From: Purpureocillium takamizusanense | Taxonomy: Eukaryota; Ascomycota; Sordariomycetes; Hypocreales; Ophiocordycipitaceae | DNA: 64,000 nucleotides | Direction: 5' to 3' | Assembly: GCF_022605165.1 (NCBI RefSeq) | Contig: NC_063073.1 | Location: 2,542,001 to 2,606,000, forward strand | Shown: positions 22,201 through 31,818 of the stretch, in pieces | Layout of the letters: every line of letters begins with the position of its first letter | Position numbering within the stretch: the first letter of the stretch is position 1 | Made by a program: the position numbers and the translations under genes | Notes under the pieces: generated by a model | The model's input: the letters and a program-made list of their open reading frames with translations, nothing else | Database searches by the model: none | Told to the model about the DNA's origin: nothing

Positions 22201-22230
22201 TGCACTGCACTGCACTGCACTGCACTGCAC
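22201..22230. repeat. (TGCAC)6 pentanucleotide repeat
   Basis: Six perfect TGCAC units in 30 bases, followed by diverged GC-rich copies (AGCTC, GCGCAGCACAG) to about 22310. Confidence 0.9.
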
Positions 22231-24235
22231 AGCTCGGCGCGGTGCAGCTCAGCCCTGCGCAGCACAGCTGTTCAGCACGGCACACGCACAGCACGGCACG
22301 GCTCAGCTTGCATTAGCAGGTAGCCGAGCGCGGGCAGTCTGTCGCGACGTCGGGCACGAACGCACGCACGCGAGCTGAATCATGAAGCATCCGCAGCGGC
22401 GCCCGTACCGACAGCGGCATTGCCGTCGGCGATCCTCTTTTTGATCTTATCTCGTTTTCTTGTTGTTCCCCTTGTTCTCCCCCCCCCCCTCTTTCTGCTT
22501 CCCCTCCCCCTCCAGCAGAAAAATCTGTGTGAGTGGCGGGGCTGGCCGCTGCTACATTACTAGCACTACTGCTGCAAGCCAGCTGCTCGATAGCAAGCAG
22601 GCACCAAACGTGCGTCGTCGTTGGGACAGCCGTCCGCCAGGGATGTGCGGTTGGGTTCCATGGGATGGATGCGATGAGAGGCGTACTCGTCGTCGAGTGG
22701 CCCGGCGGGCGTCGGCGTCGGCAGCGGCGTCGGCGGACGTCCTGGTTTTGGTTCGGCCCAGCACGGGCGGCGGCGGCGCGGCTATCTACGGCTGGGACGG
22801 CGGTACACACACACAGAGAAAAGGACGGAACGCAGAGAGGGGCATGAGTGAACAAGGGGACAGACGGAGAGAGAGAAGAGTGGGCGATAAATATGGGGCA
22901 ACGGCGGCGGCGGCGGCGGCGGGCAGCGGACGGGGCGCGGCCGTTGCGAATTCCGCGTCGCGCCTTGCCATCCTTCCCGAGCGAGCGAGCGAGAGACGTG
23001 ACGGGATTGGATAATGTGGCAGTACTTACTTACCTACTCATCTAGTACTCACCGGTCCAGTAATAAGTCTAGCAGTTTCGCAGCAACTAATAAGTTTAGT
23101 AGTAAGTTATGTGGCACGTAGCAGCGCCCATCAGCATCAGCACCAGCACCAGCACCAGCGTCCTGCGCCCCGACACCGGATGGCCGGATGACGACACGAA
23201 ACTGATGAGCAGCAGGAGCGTGGTGCTGGACCAGTGATATGGCGCCGATGCGGTCCGGCGCGGTGCGGTGGTTTCGGAGAGATACGAGCGGCGTACAGCA
23301 TCGGACCAAGGGGGAAGACCGCCGAGGAGGACGAGGATAGAATGACCCGAGAGCAGAGGCAGTAGACGAGAGAGAGAGGCGACAAGGACGTGTTTCATGA
23401 CCATGATGGCACCGCTCCGGCGATCTGCCTCGTCAACGAAAGAAAAAGGAAAGAAAAACACAAAGAAAGAAAACAAAAGGTCTTTCATCGTGTCATATAC
23501 CAGACCGAACGTATACGCATGTCTCGCCGGTCAGCCGCAAGCCCTGTGCCTCTCCGTTATCGTCAGCGCCATAATCATAGTCATCATCGACAACGACGTG
23601 TTCAATGCTCCCGAGCCCGACTCACGTCCCCCCCTCCCTTCCCGATCCCGGGCGGGAGGGCGGGCGGCCGGGCGAGCTACCGCCGCATGCCAGCCATCAT
23701 CGACGCCGCCGTCGCCGGCCCGGGCGGTCAATGTCCCATGGACCTTGTCGTCGTCCCTCGCACGTCCCTGCTGTCCGCCCGTCATCGCTGTAATACTTCG
23801 TACACGTGTAGTACTTGCCTATAACACCAGCCCCAGGAGCGAGCCAGCCGCAGTGCGTAAACCCCTGTTCGGGTCTCACCCTGCGGCGGTCCGAGTCATC
23901 AATGCCACAACGCATTGTCTTGCTGTCTCGGCACTTTGCTGCTTTCTCTCTCGCGCGCGCGCGCGCACTTTTGCTGATACGCACTTGACCTTTTGCCGAT
24001 ACGCACTTGACAGCACGTACAGTCATGCATCTGGTAGGTGCCGGGCCAGATTTTGCATACGCCCAACATCAGCAGCGACAGGTCGTGGAGCCGTCTACTT
24101 CGTAAGGGAACCCTGTACTCCAGCAGGGCCCGGCTCGTACGTATGCCGCTCTACCTATCAGCGCCGGCGCCGAGGACGAAGAAACAGAGAGAACAGCGAC
24201 AGGGAAGGGGAGCGATGGTGGTGGGGGGTTAATCC

Positions 24236-24264
24236 CTACCTACCTACCTGCTTGCCTGCCTGCC
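24236..24264. repeat. TACC/TGCC tetranucleotide repeat
   Basis: Tandem TACC units that change to TGCC units. Confidence 0.8.
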
Positions 24265-24618
24265 GTCGCGCGTCCGACTACGGCACCAGCCAGGGAGCGG
24301 AGGAAGGGGTCGGGAGAGCAGCATCAGCATCATCAATGGCAGGGCGCTGCTCGCTCAACAAACAAAGGGCGGAGACACCGGGAATGGGTGCGGGGACCAT
24401 CGGTTCGCAGCGCAGGGGTTCCCCACGGCGGCGTTCCGCTCTCTCGGCCCACGGCGAACCGCCCCCCCCCCTCCTCCATCCAGCTTCCTGGCGGTGGACG
24501 TGGGTGGACCAGGGCCGCTTGCTGCTCAGGCGTCGACGAGGAGACGTGTGTGTTCCACCACGTTTCCAAGGTTCCAGCCGCCATGTTCCAGCCGAGAAGG
24601 GGGGGTGAGATACTCGTG

Positions 24619-24641
24619 TATGTGTGTGTGTGTGTGTGTGT
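24619..24641. repeat. (GT)n dinucleotide repeat
   Basis: About eleven GT units. Confidence 0.9.
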
Positions 24642-24760
24642 TGGCGCGAGCAACCGAGCTGGTGCTGCAGCGCTGACCGCTGTAGGTTCCATGGAAGCAG
24701 GTCGTTGGTTGCTTATTGTTATTACTCCCATGGCCGAGGTGCCAGCCAGTCAAACACCAG

Positions 24761-24790
24761 CGCATCGCATCGCATCGCATCGCATCGCAT
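24761..24790. repeat. (CGCAT)6 pentanucleotide repeat
   Basis: Six perfect CGCAT units in 30 bases. Confidence 0.9.
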
Positions 24791-25063
24791 CACATCGAGG
24801 TGTCGCAGGCAGGCCCTCCGTGGTCGTCGTCGTCGTCGGGTCTCGACGCAACGGCACTACCAAGAGAGTCAGAGCCGGCAACACCTCCCTCGTCCATGTA
24901 CGATGGACGCATCTTGCTGCAGCCACCTCATCCACTGGAACAGGCCCCCGGCTGGCGGCGGCAGCGGGGGATGCAGCGTCACCTCCGCGACCAGCTACTA
25001 GCAGCCTGACGTCTCCTCCTCTTGCAACCACGTCCCGGCGCATGGACACGGCCGTCTGATGCG

Positions 25064-25086
25064 CCGCACCGCACCGCACCGCACCC
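25064..25086. repeat. (CGCAC)n pentanucleotide repeat
   Basis: About four units of CCGCA/CGCAC, the third pentamer type in this gap. Confidence 0.75.
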
Positions 25087-26124
25087 CAGCGAACGAACAA
25101 ACCAAATAGACAAGGGCCGCCCTGCCTGCATGCGTGCATCCGGCCATTCATGCATGCACCGTAGATTTGTCGTCATGGAGCACGCAATGGGACTCCCGCC
25201 CTCGAACTTGTCGGGCCCAATCCCCCCCCCTTCTCTCAACTCCATCCACTTGCCTCAACTCGTGCCCGGCTTTGTTCTGCTGCAGTGGGTAGCATCACCA
25301 ACAGCATCATCGTAGAGATGGGGATGACGCAGTCATACCTGTGCAAAAGACTATACAATAGAGTGCTGACGAGCCCCACGGCCTGCCGTCGCCGCCCCGA
25401 GTCGGGGGTGATGGCCCGCAGCGTCTCGACGACTCGAGACGTGAGAGCCTCAACAAATGGTCTCCCCCCCCCTTCTTCCCCTCCACCTCCCATAGGCCGT
25501 TGATCGAAATCGAGATGATGCACTGCACCCACCGCAACGGCACCCGTTACTGGCACTGGGCTGCGCGCGGGCAGCCTCTGCGGTCCACGTGCAGCACCTC
25601 CTGGCCTGGGCGCACCTCTTGTCCCGCCACCATTACCTCACCTCCGGGCGCAGTACACATGCAGTCCAGCGCAGGTACCTCCAGTGCTAGTCTTGTCCTC
25701 GTCGTCGTCCTTTCACCAAACGGGTCGGTGGCGGCCGCGGCGAGCGGCAGGCGTCGGGGCTGCTCCTCGCTGGCTGGCTCGCTGGCTGGGCCGGGCTCGC
25801 ACCGCCATCCATCCCCTCCATCCACCCATCCATCTCAGCCCGCCAAATGGGGGTTTCTCGTTCTCGTCCTCCATCAGAAAAAAAAAAGGAAGCATTCCCA
25901 CGCCCACTGGAATGGTCCTTTCCTGGCCCCACGAGTCACCTGCCCCTCCCAGGCTCGGAAGTCCCATCCATGCTGGTCCTCCGCCGCCCACATCTGCGAT
26001 TCACGCCCACGCCTTGCCGGCCATGTCCATTGTGGATCCTTCTCCTCCCATTCCAGGCCGTGGCACCGCACCCGAGCTTGAAGCTAGGGAGGAGGGCAAC
26101 GGTGCGCGGGCAACCCTGCCATGC

Positions 26125-26159
26125 CTGCCCTGCCCTGCCCTGCCCTGCCCTGCCCTGCC
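26125..26159. repeat. (CTGCC)7 pentanucleotide repeat
   Basis: Seven CTGCC units in 35 bases, the fourth pentamer array between ECT1 and BCAT. Confidence 0.9.
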
Positions 26160-26587
26160 ACTGCCCTCCATCCTCCTCCTGGCGGGCCCCCCGCTCCCTC
26201 CACTCCTCTCCTCCACCTCTCTGACGCCGACGCCGCGCCGCGGGGACCCTCTGTACCGAGCGGCTGGGCGTCGGTGCGGGCATGCGTGCGTGCGGTGCGT
26301 GCTCGTATCGTCTGTGCCAGTCGTAGCCAGCCATGGCAGTGCGCAGGTACCCCCAGACACCCGGCAGAAAATTTCCCAATCCGCCGCCTCGACTCGCCCC
26401 GTAGGCCGGCCGGCCGTCCTAGTAGTCGTAGTCATACTAGTGGTTTGAACGACGACGACGCCGACGCAGGGCCCTCGATAGCCGCCACCTCCGGCCTGGG
26501 TTCCGCCAGCCCATAGACACGCCTACTAAAATGATCCACCGTCCACCGTCACCCTTTTTTTTTCTTTTACTTTTTTGACTTCTTCCG

Positions 26588-26602
26588 TGACTCTCGTGAC
26601 TC
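26588..26602 (+). promoter_or_regulatory. Two tandem TGACTC (Gcn4/CPC1-type) sites upstream of BCAT
   Basis: TGACTCT occurs at 26588-26594 and again at 26597-26603, nine bases apart and ~230 bases before the ATG. TGACTC is the core recognised by the bZIP regulator of cross-pathway (general amino-acid) control, which fits a branched-chain amino-acid enzyme. Confidence 0.5.
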
Positions 26603-26827
26603 TTCCATCCTCCTTTCCTTTTCTGATCTGTCGCAGGTCAGATTCCGTTCTTTCTGTCGGCATCGACGACATTCCTATACAACGTGGTCAGCCTGGGTCG
26701 ACTTACACGAGCCCGTCATCCTCAACACCACCACCACCACCACCATCACTCCCTCCACTCCTCAGACTCACCGGTATCCCACGCTCGTCCAGTCTACTAG
26801 AATCCAAGGGGAGAGAAAACCCTAATC

Positions 26828-28167
26828 ATGGCTCCCTCCGCCGTCCCCGCGTCCCAGCAGGACGACGTCAACCTCACGGCCGCCGCCATCCACCGCAAGG
26901 AGGCCGCCCAGCCTGCCACGAAGCCGCACCCCAACGGCCACTCCAACGGCAACGGCGTCGCCAAGGTTGCCCCTCTCGATGCCTCCCTCCTCACCTACAC
27001 ACTCACCGAGAACCCGCGCCCCGTCCCCGATGAGGCCGTCGCCAACGCTGGCGATGAGACCGTCGCCACCGACCACATGGTCACCGCCGTCTGGCGCGCC
27101 TCCACCGGCTGGGCCACCCCCGAGCTCAAGCCCTACGGGCCCCTGAGCCTCATGCCCACAGCCAGCTGCCTGCACTACGCCACCGAGTGCTTCGAGGGCC
27201 TCAAGGTCTTCCGCGGCTACGACGGCAAGCTCCGCATCTTCCGCCCGGACCGCAACGCCAAGCGCATGCACATGTCCGCCGGCCGCATCTCCCTGCCCCT
27301 CTTCGAGCCCGCCGAGCTCGAGAAGCTCATGGTCGCCCTCCTCTCCGTCGACGGCCCCCGCTGGCTGCCCAAGGATAAGCCCGGTAACTTCCTCTATCTG
27401 CGGCCAACCCTCATCGGCACCCAGTCTCAGCTCGGCGTCCAGGCCCCCAAGGAGGCTATGCTCTACATCATTGTTACCTTCATGCCCCGCATGGACTCGC
27501 CCCCCGGCGGCATGCGCCTTCACACCTCCCCGGAGGATATGGTTCGCGCCTGGGTCGGCGGCTTCGGCTACGCCAAGGTCGGCGCCAACTACGGCCCCAG
27601 CCTCATGGCCACCCAGGACGCCCGCCGACGTGGCTACCACCAGATCCTCTGGCTCTACGGCGAGCAGGGCGAGTGCACCGAGGCCGGTGCTAGCAACTTC
27701 TTCATCGTTTGGAAACGTAAGGACGGCCAGAAGGAGCTCATTACCGCGCCCCTCGATGATAAGCTCATCCTCGACGGCGTCACCCGCCGTTCCTGCATCG
27801 AGGTCGCCAAGGAACGCCTCGCCGGCGAGATCGAAGTCACCGAGCGCAAGTACACCATCGCCGAGCTCATCGAAGCCGACGCCGAGGGCCGGATCCTCGA
27901 GTCATTTGCTGCCGGCACCGCTGTAGGTCATGTTCGCTCCGCCACGCCCGTCGTTCCCTTTGCTGACCTGTCTAGTACTTCATCTGCCCCGTGTCTCAGA
28001 TTCATCACCGCGGTCAGGACATCAACATCCCAATGGGTCCAGAGGGCGCTGCCGGCGAGATCACCGGTAAGATCAAGGGCTGGATCGGCGACATCATGTA
28101 CGGCCGCGAGCAGCACCCGTGGGGCTTCATCATTCCCGAGAAGGAGTCCCGGCCTGCCGAGGACTAA
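26828..28167 (+). CDS. Branched-chain amino-acid aminotransferase (428 aa)
   Basis: Exons 26828-27922 and 27976-28167; a 53-nt intron with GTAGGT donor and TAG acceptor, phase 0. PLP fold-type IV enzyme that swaps the amino group between Leu, Ile or Val and 2-oxoglutarate, the last step of branched-chain synthesis and the first of breakdown. Visible motifs: ASCLHYATECFEGLKVFRG, the PLP-lysine block GGFGYAKVGANYG (Lys ~250), GECTEAGASNFFIVW, LDGVTRRS, and, after the intron, YFICPVSQIHHRGQDINIP. The N-terminal ~55 residues (Ala, Asn, His-rich) are not a clear mitochondrial presequence, so location is uncertain. Fungi usually have several paralogues, mitochondrial and cytosolic, and some sit in metabolite clusters; nothing here suggests one. 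Two CPC1-type sites lie upstream. Confidence 0.94.
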
Positions 28168-28470
28168 ATCGGAGCCGAGCGCTCCGGGTGGCCGGCATTT
28201 TCCTCTAATGGGCGACGTTTGATGATTAAACCACTGCTTACTTAGATCTCATTGGGGCGATTCATGGGCTGGAGTTCGGCGCACGACGCTGGCCCGGCAA
28301 CGCATATAGCCAGATTTGATAGACTATTTTTGACAGATAGGAAGCGTTACGACGATGAAACCGTTTTTCCCAGTTCGGTGCCGTTCCAATTGGCGAATAG
28401 CTACTTGTTTGGGTGGGGGTGGTCAGCTATGCTTGAGCCAGGGCGTACTTCGTATGCCAGTTCCTCCGTG
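28168..28470. other. Convergent intergenic spacer
   Basis: 303 bases between the stop codons of BCAT (+) and the coiled-coil gene (-); presumably two 3' untranslated regions, with nothing else seen. Confidence 0.5.
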
Positions 28471-29386
28471 TTACTCAAACGACTGCAGAATCCGGAGTGT
28501 CTCAGCCTGCATGTCTGCTTTGTACTTCTGCTGTCGGTCAGTCCAGGCATCGCTCATCTGTGCAGAACAAGACTTACCGCCTCAAGCTTATCCATCTCGT
28601 CTTCATACTCTTGGTTGATGGCGCGAATTTGCTGTTTCATCTCGGCGAGCTCCTGTTCCAGCTCGGGATCAGGCTGTTGGTACTTGGCTAGGACGTCGTC
28701 ATAGTCCTTCCATGCGGCACACTCCTCGGCGAAAGCCTCGTCCCATTTCTCCTGCAACACTTCCAGTTCTTTTTGGGCCTGCTGGATCCCAGTGCGTAGG
28801 GAGGCCAGGTGCGAGTCAATTCTGGCGCGTGCAGTTTCATTTCCGTGGCAGCGGGTGGAAGAAAGAGGGGTTGTCATTTTGGAGTACAGTTCCTCAGACT
28901 TGGTGATAAAATGGGACGAGTCGAGCGACAGCTGCTCCGCCCGAGTATCAATGGTGGCATGGGCCTGCATGATGTCGTTGGCACCCTTGGTGTAAATGTC
29001 AAGGCCGTACTTGGCGAACAGCTCTGCATGCGGTCAGTGGAAGCCACTACGACCACGTTGTGAAACATACCTTTGAGCTGTGTGACTGCCTCGTGCACCT
29101 TGCGCGACTTCTTTGGGGGCTTCATCACTCTGCTGGACGAACCAATGTTCGGGATCAGGTCGAAACTGGCCCGCAGGTCATGCGAGACCTCCTCCATGGC
29201 GTCGACTTCGATAGGTGCCTCGGCCTTGGGCGTAGCCTCACGCACAGGCTCCTCTCCACGAAGGCGGGCACGGAAGTTGGACGACGAACCCGGCTTGGCG
29301 GCGGACGATTGCACGAGGTCGTCACGGTCGGTGCGTCCTTTGGCGGGGGCAGCCTTCGCCTTTGTGTTCCGGGTGGATCGAGCCAT
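28471..29386 (-). CDS. Coiled-coil protein with basic N-terminus (273 aa), function unknown
   Basis: Exons 29386-29071, 29023-28578 and 28530-28471; both introns are 47 nt, with GTATGT and GTAAGT donors. The joins are in phase, giving KVHEAVTQLKELFAKYGLDI across the first and EDEMDKLEAQKYKADMQAE across the second. Residues 1-75 are rich in Lys, Arg, Ala and Pro (MARSTRNTKAKAAPAKGR) and look nuclear and disordered. Residues ~95-270 are predicted mainly helical with heptad-like Leu spacing (LASLRTGIQQAQKELEVLQ). Size and shape would suit a kinetochore, spindle-pole or chromatin-associated subunit, but I recognise no family and do not assert one. The consistent splice joins make the gene model strong even though the function is open. 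Confidence 0.72.
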
Positions 29387-29825
29387 GGCGGGTGATGCAG
29401 CTTTGCCTTTGAGCATCAACGGTTGTGATGCCTTTGAAAGGTGACGGGGATAATTGAAGGGATGGGGCAGGAGTCCGAGAAGGGAGGGGAGGCGTGATGA
29501 GGCGGTTGCAGGAGTTTTGAGTGCGAGCCGGAGGGTTGGCAGATGGCGAGGCGGTGGTCACCATAGAGCGGCAGGAGCGATACTGACCTCCTTCCGTCCT
29601 TTCATCCCAACCAGAACCGGTCAAGACGCCATTGTTCCGCGGGACAATATCAACAGCGTCTGGCTGCCTGAGGCCCAGCAAATACCATAGAAAATCCTTT
29701 ATTGATCCTTGAACGTCTTCGCAACCAGGCAGGCGTCCTCAGTCCGGCGTCAAGATGTGTCGTGCCGTGTCGTGCCTGCCCCGTCGTCCTGGACCTGCCT
29801 CCAACGTCTTGCCCGCGTCGCAGCC
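29387..29825. other. Intergenic spacer
   Basis: 439 bases holding the promoter of the coiled-coil gene and the 3' region of the PPCDC gene, both minus strand. No other feature seen. Confidence 0.45.
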
Positions 29826-30566
29826 TCAGCCTCGCATCTCGACCCTATGCAGCCCCAGCTTCGCCTCGACGACGGCGACAATGTCCTCCCACTCCACCAT
29901 GGCGCCGTCGCCGACGTCCTTGCAGGCGAGGCCCTTTGTGATGGGCCGCAGCACTTCGACCCAGCCGTCGCTGCCGCCCCAGTCCTCTTCGAGGGTGCGG
30001 ACGTGCTTGGCGGTGACGGGGTTGCGCCACATGGCCGTGTTCATGGCGGGCGCCACGACAATTTTCTTCCTGACGCCGTCAATGGATCCATCGGCGTCCC
30101 AGGCGCGGACGACGGACAGCAGCAGGTTGTCGCATAGGCCGGCGACCATCTTGGCCATGGTGTTTGCGCTCAGCGGGCTCACGACCATGACGTCGGCCCA
30201 GCGGCGCAGCTCGACGTGCAGGATGGGCGCGCCGCGGGTCCACGGCCGTGTCCACTCGGCGGCATCGGTGTAGATGCCATCCACGTTGGGCAGCCGGCGC
30301 ACCTCGGCGAGCGTGGGCTGCTCGGGCGACTGTCCCGCGAGGAAGTGCTCAGCCGACGAGGTGAGGACGAGACGGATGGAGAGGTTGCTGTGCGAGGCGA
30401 GCCCGTTGATGATTTGCGGAATCTTGATGGTCGCGACGGAGCCCGACGCCGCCAGGAGCAGATGCACCTTGCCGTCGTCGCGGGCGAGTGAGACATTGCC
30501 AGCTGCCGACGTGTAGGCGCCGCCCTCTGTTTGGGCGTCGGAGCCTTTTCTGACGGCGTGGAGCAT
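29826..30566 (-). CDS. Phosphopantothenoylcysteine decarboxylase (HFCD flavoprotein, Hal3/Coab-like; 246 aa)
   Basis: Single-exon FMN flavoprotein that decarboxylates 4'-phospho-N-pantothenoylcysteine in coenzyme A synthesis. Visible family motifs: KVHLLLAASGSVATIKIP (flavin-binding start), the active-site His in ILHVELRRWADVM (His117), the PLSANTMAK and GLCDNLLLSVVRAWD block, the PAMN motif (173-176), and the catalytic Cys in the C-terminal flap GLACKDVGDGAM (Cys215). Lys216 stands where Gly is usual after that Cys. In yeasts, Hal3-type proteins combine to form PPCDC and can also inhibit PP1 phosphatases; this protein lacks their long acidic tails and has both His and Cys, so a self-sufficient PPCDC is more likely. 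The ATG at 30566 has A at -3. The gene is divergent from the glutaredoxin gene, with 485 bases between them. Confidence 0.9.
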   Translation of the reverse strand: MLHAVRKGSDAQTEGGAYTSAAGNVSLARDDGKVHLLLAASGSVATIKIPQIINGLASHSNLSIRLVLTSSAEHFLAGQSPEQPTLAEVRRLPNVDGIYTDAAEWTRPWTRGAPILHVELRRWADVMVVSPLSANTMAKMVAGLCDNLLLSVVRAWDADGSIDGVRKKIVVAPAMNTAMWRNPVTAKHVRTLEEDWGGSDGWVEVLRPITKGLACKDVGDGAMVEWEDIVAVVEAKLGLHRVEMRG

Positions 30567-31051
30567 AGTGAGGTTTGCCAGGAGGATAAACTGGCGAGAA
30601 GGCGGCTGTCTGCCGCTGGCGAGGAGCAGCAATGAGGCAAGATCGGCCGCGGTACGTACGCTGCTCTCGAGTTCCTGGACGCTGATGAGATTCGGGCCAG
30701 CTACCGGCGGTGATGCGTTTGCCTTAGTAGTTGCCCCTCATCAGCGGCAGTGTGTAGTGAGCGAGGCCCATGACACCAAACCCACATCCGTTGCGCCGAA
30801 GACGCCGGCGCCGGCGGCCACGCCTTACGAGGGGGGGGGTTCCGCTACAGGGCCTGGTGGCCACTGGAGTCGCTGACTGTAGGCGACTTGATTGGTCAGC
30901 GCCGTGGCCAATTCGCCATTACATCACGCGCGCGGCGAATTTGAAGCTGTCGAGCAAGCAAGCAGTGGGATGTGTCTTGCCAATTTTCCGGGACCACAGT
31001 CAACTACCACGAGTCCCGCACCGCTGTCCATCGCGACATCGATAGCCCGCC
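30567..31051. other. Divergent promoter region between PPCDC and GRX5
   Basis: 485 bases between two oppositely oriented start codons. Contains a G8 homopolymer near 30832 and GC-rich stretches; no clear TATA box. No coding sequence supported. Confidence 0.45.
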
Positions 31052-31602
31052 ATGTTCTCCCGCACCGTCGCCTCGGTACGCCGCCGCCGCCGCTCCCGAG
31101 CCGTGCTCCTTTGCAATATGCCCATGCTGACGAGAGTCTGGTCCAGAACCTGCTGCGGCAAACAGCCCGCCCGGCCGCTGCCATGCGGGCGACGCCCATC
31201 CGGTCGACCTTCCGCGCCGCCTCGCCCCTGACGCCGTTCCAGATGCGACTGCTGTCGGACCAGACGCGCAGCGCCATCGACAAGGCTGTGGCGTCGGCGC
31301 CGGTGGTGCTCTTCATGAAGGGCACGCCCGAGTTCCCGCAGTGCGGCTTCTCGCGCGGCGTCATCCAGATCCTCGGCCTGCAGGGCGTCAACCCGGCCAA
31401 GTTCGCCGCCTTCAACGTCCTCAAGGACGACGAGTTGCGCCAGGGCATCAAGGAGTACTCGGACTGGCCCACCATCCCGCAGCTGTACATTGAGAAGGAG
31501 TTTGTCGGCGGCGCGGACATCGTGCAGAACATGTTCAAGAGCGGCGACCTGGCCAAGATGCTGGAGGAGAAGGACCTGCTGGTGGCGGGCGAGGAGCAGT
31601 GA
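31052..31602 (+). CDS. GRX5: Mitochondrial monothiol glutaredoxin (Grx5 type; 159 aa)
   Basis: Exons 31052-31075 and 31147-31602. A very short first exon of eight codons (MFSRTVAS) is followed by a 71-nt intron with GTACGC donor, CTGAC branch point and CCAG acceptor, phase 0. Grx5 carries [2Fe-2S] clusters from the ISU scaffold to apo-proteins in the mitochondrial matrix. Residues 1-45 are Arg/Ser/Ala-rich without acids, a typical presequence. The active-site CGFS is at 74-77, preceded by [13 protein letters not shown], with the glutathione-contacting WPTIPQLY and GGADIV further on. Without the first exon the frame would have to start at the internal Met 21 with a shortened presequence. Convergent with the GGT-like gene, 216 bases away. 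Confidence 0.93.
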
Positions 31603-31818
31603 AGGTACGGATGGTCAAGGGCCCGCATAGCATTGTCCGGTGGCCCAAGCCGTGTACGATGACGAAACAAGACAACTTGGAGACAGAGCAGAGCAGAGCA
31701 AAAGCAGCAAGTCGGCAGCAGGCTCGGAGATATACCATGCATGGTCTCATGTACAAACTAAGAGCACATCTATAGAATCGCCATTCCGCGTTGAGCAAGG
31801 GGCCTCGCCCCAGGCTGC

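Larger units (their letters stand above)
21156..26827. other. 5.7 kb intergenic tract rich in microsatellites, no supported gene
   Basis: Holds many short simple-sequence repeats and homopolymers, GC-rich, with overlapping open frames on both strands (the longest at 23397-24608, 403 codons, low complexity) but no recognised domain. The right-hand ~300 bases are the BCAT promoter and leader (pyrimidine-rich tract, CPC1-type sites, a CACCAC run). Confidence 0.5.

Noticed and set aside
22201..22230. Regular pentamer array that could suggest a CRISPR-like repeat
   Set aside because: Units are directly adjacent with no spacers, and the sequence is eukaryotic; it is a microsatellite.
23397..24608. 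403-codon open frame in the 5.7 kb gap
   Set aside because: Low-complexity Arg/Ser/Pro composition with no domain and overlapping frames on the other strand; probably non-coding.
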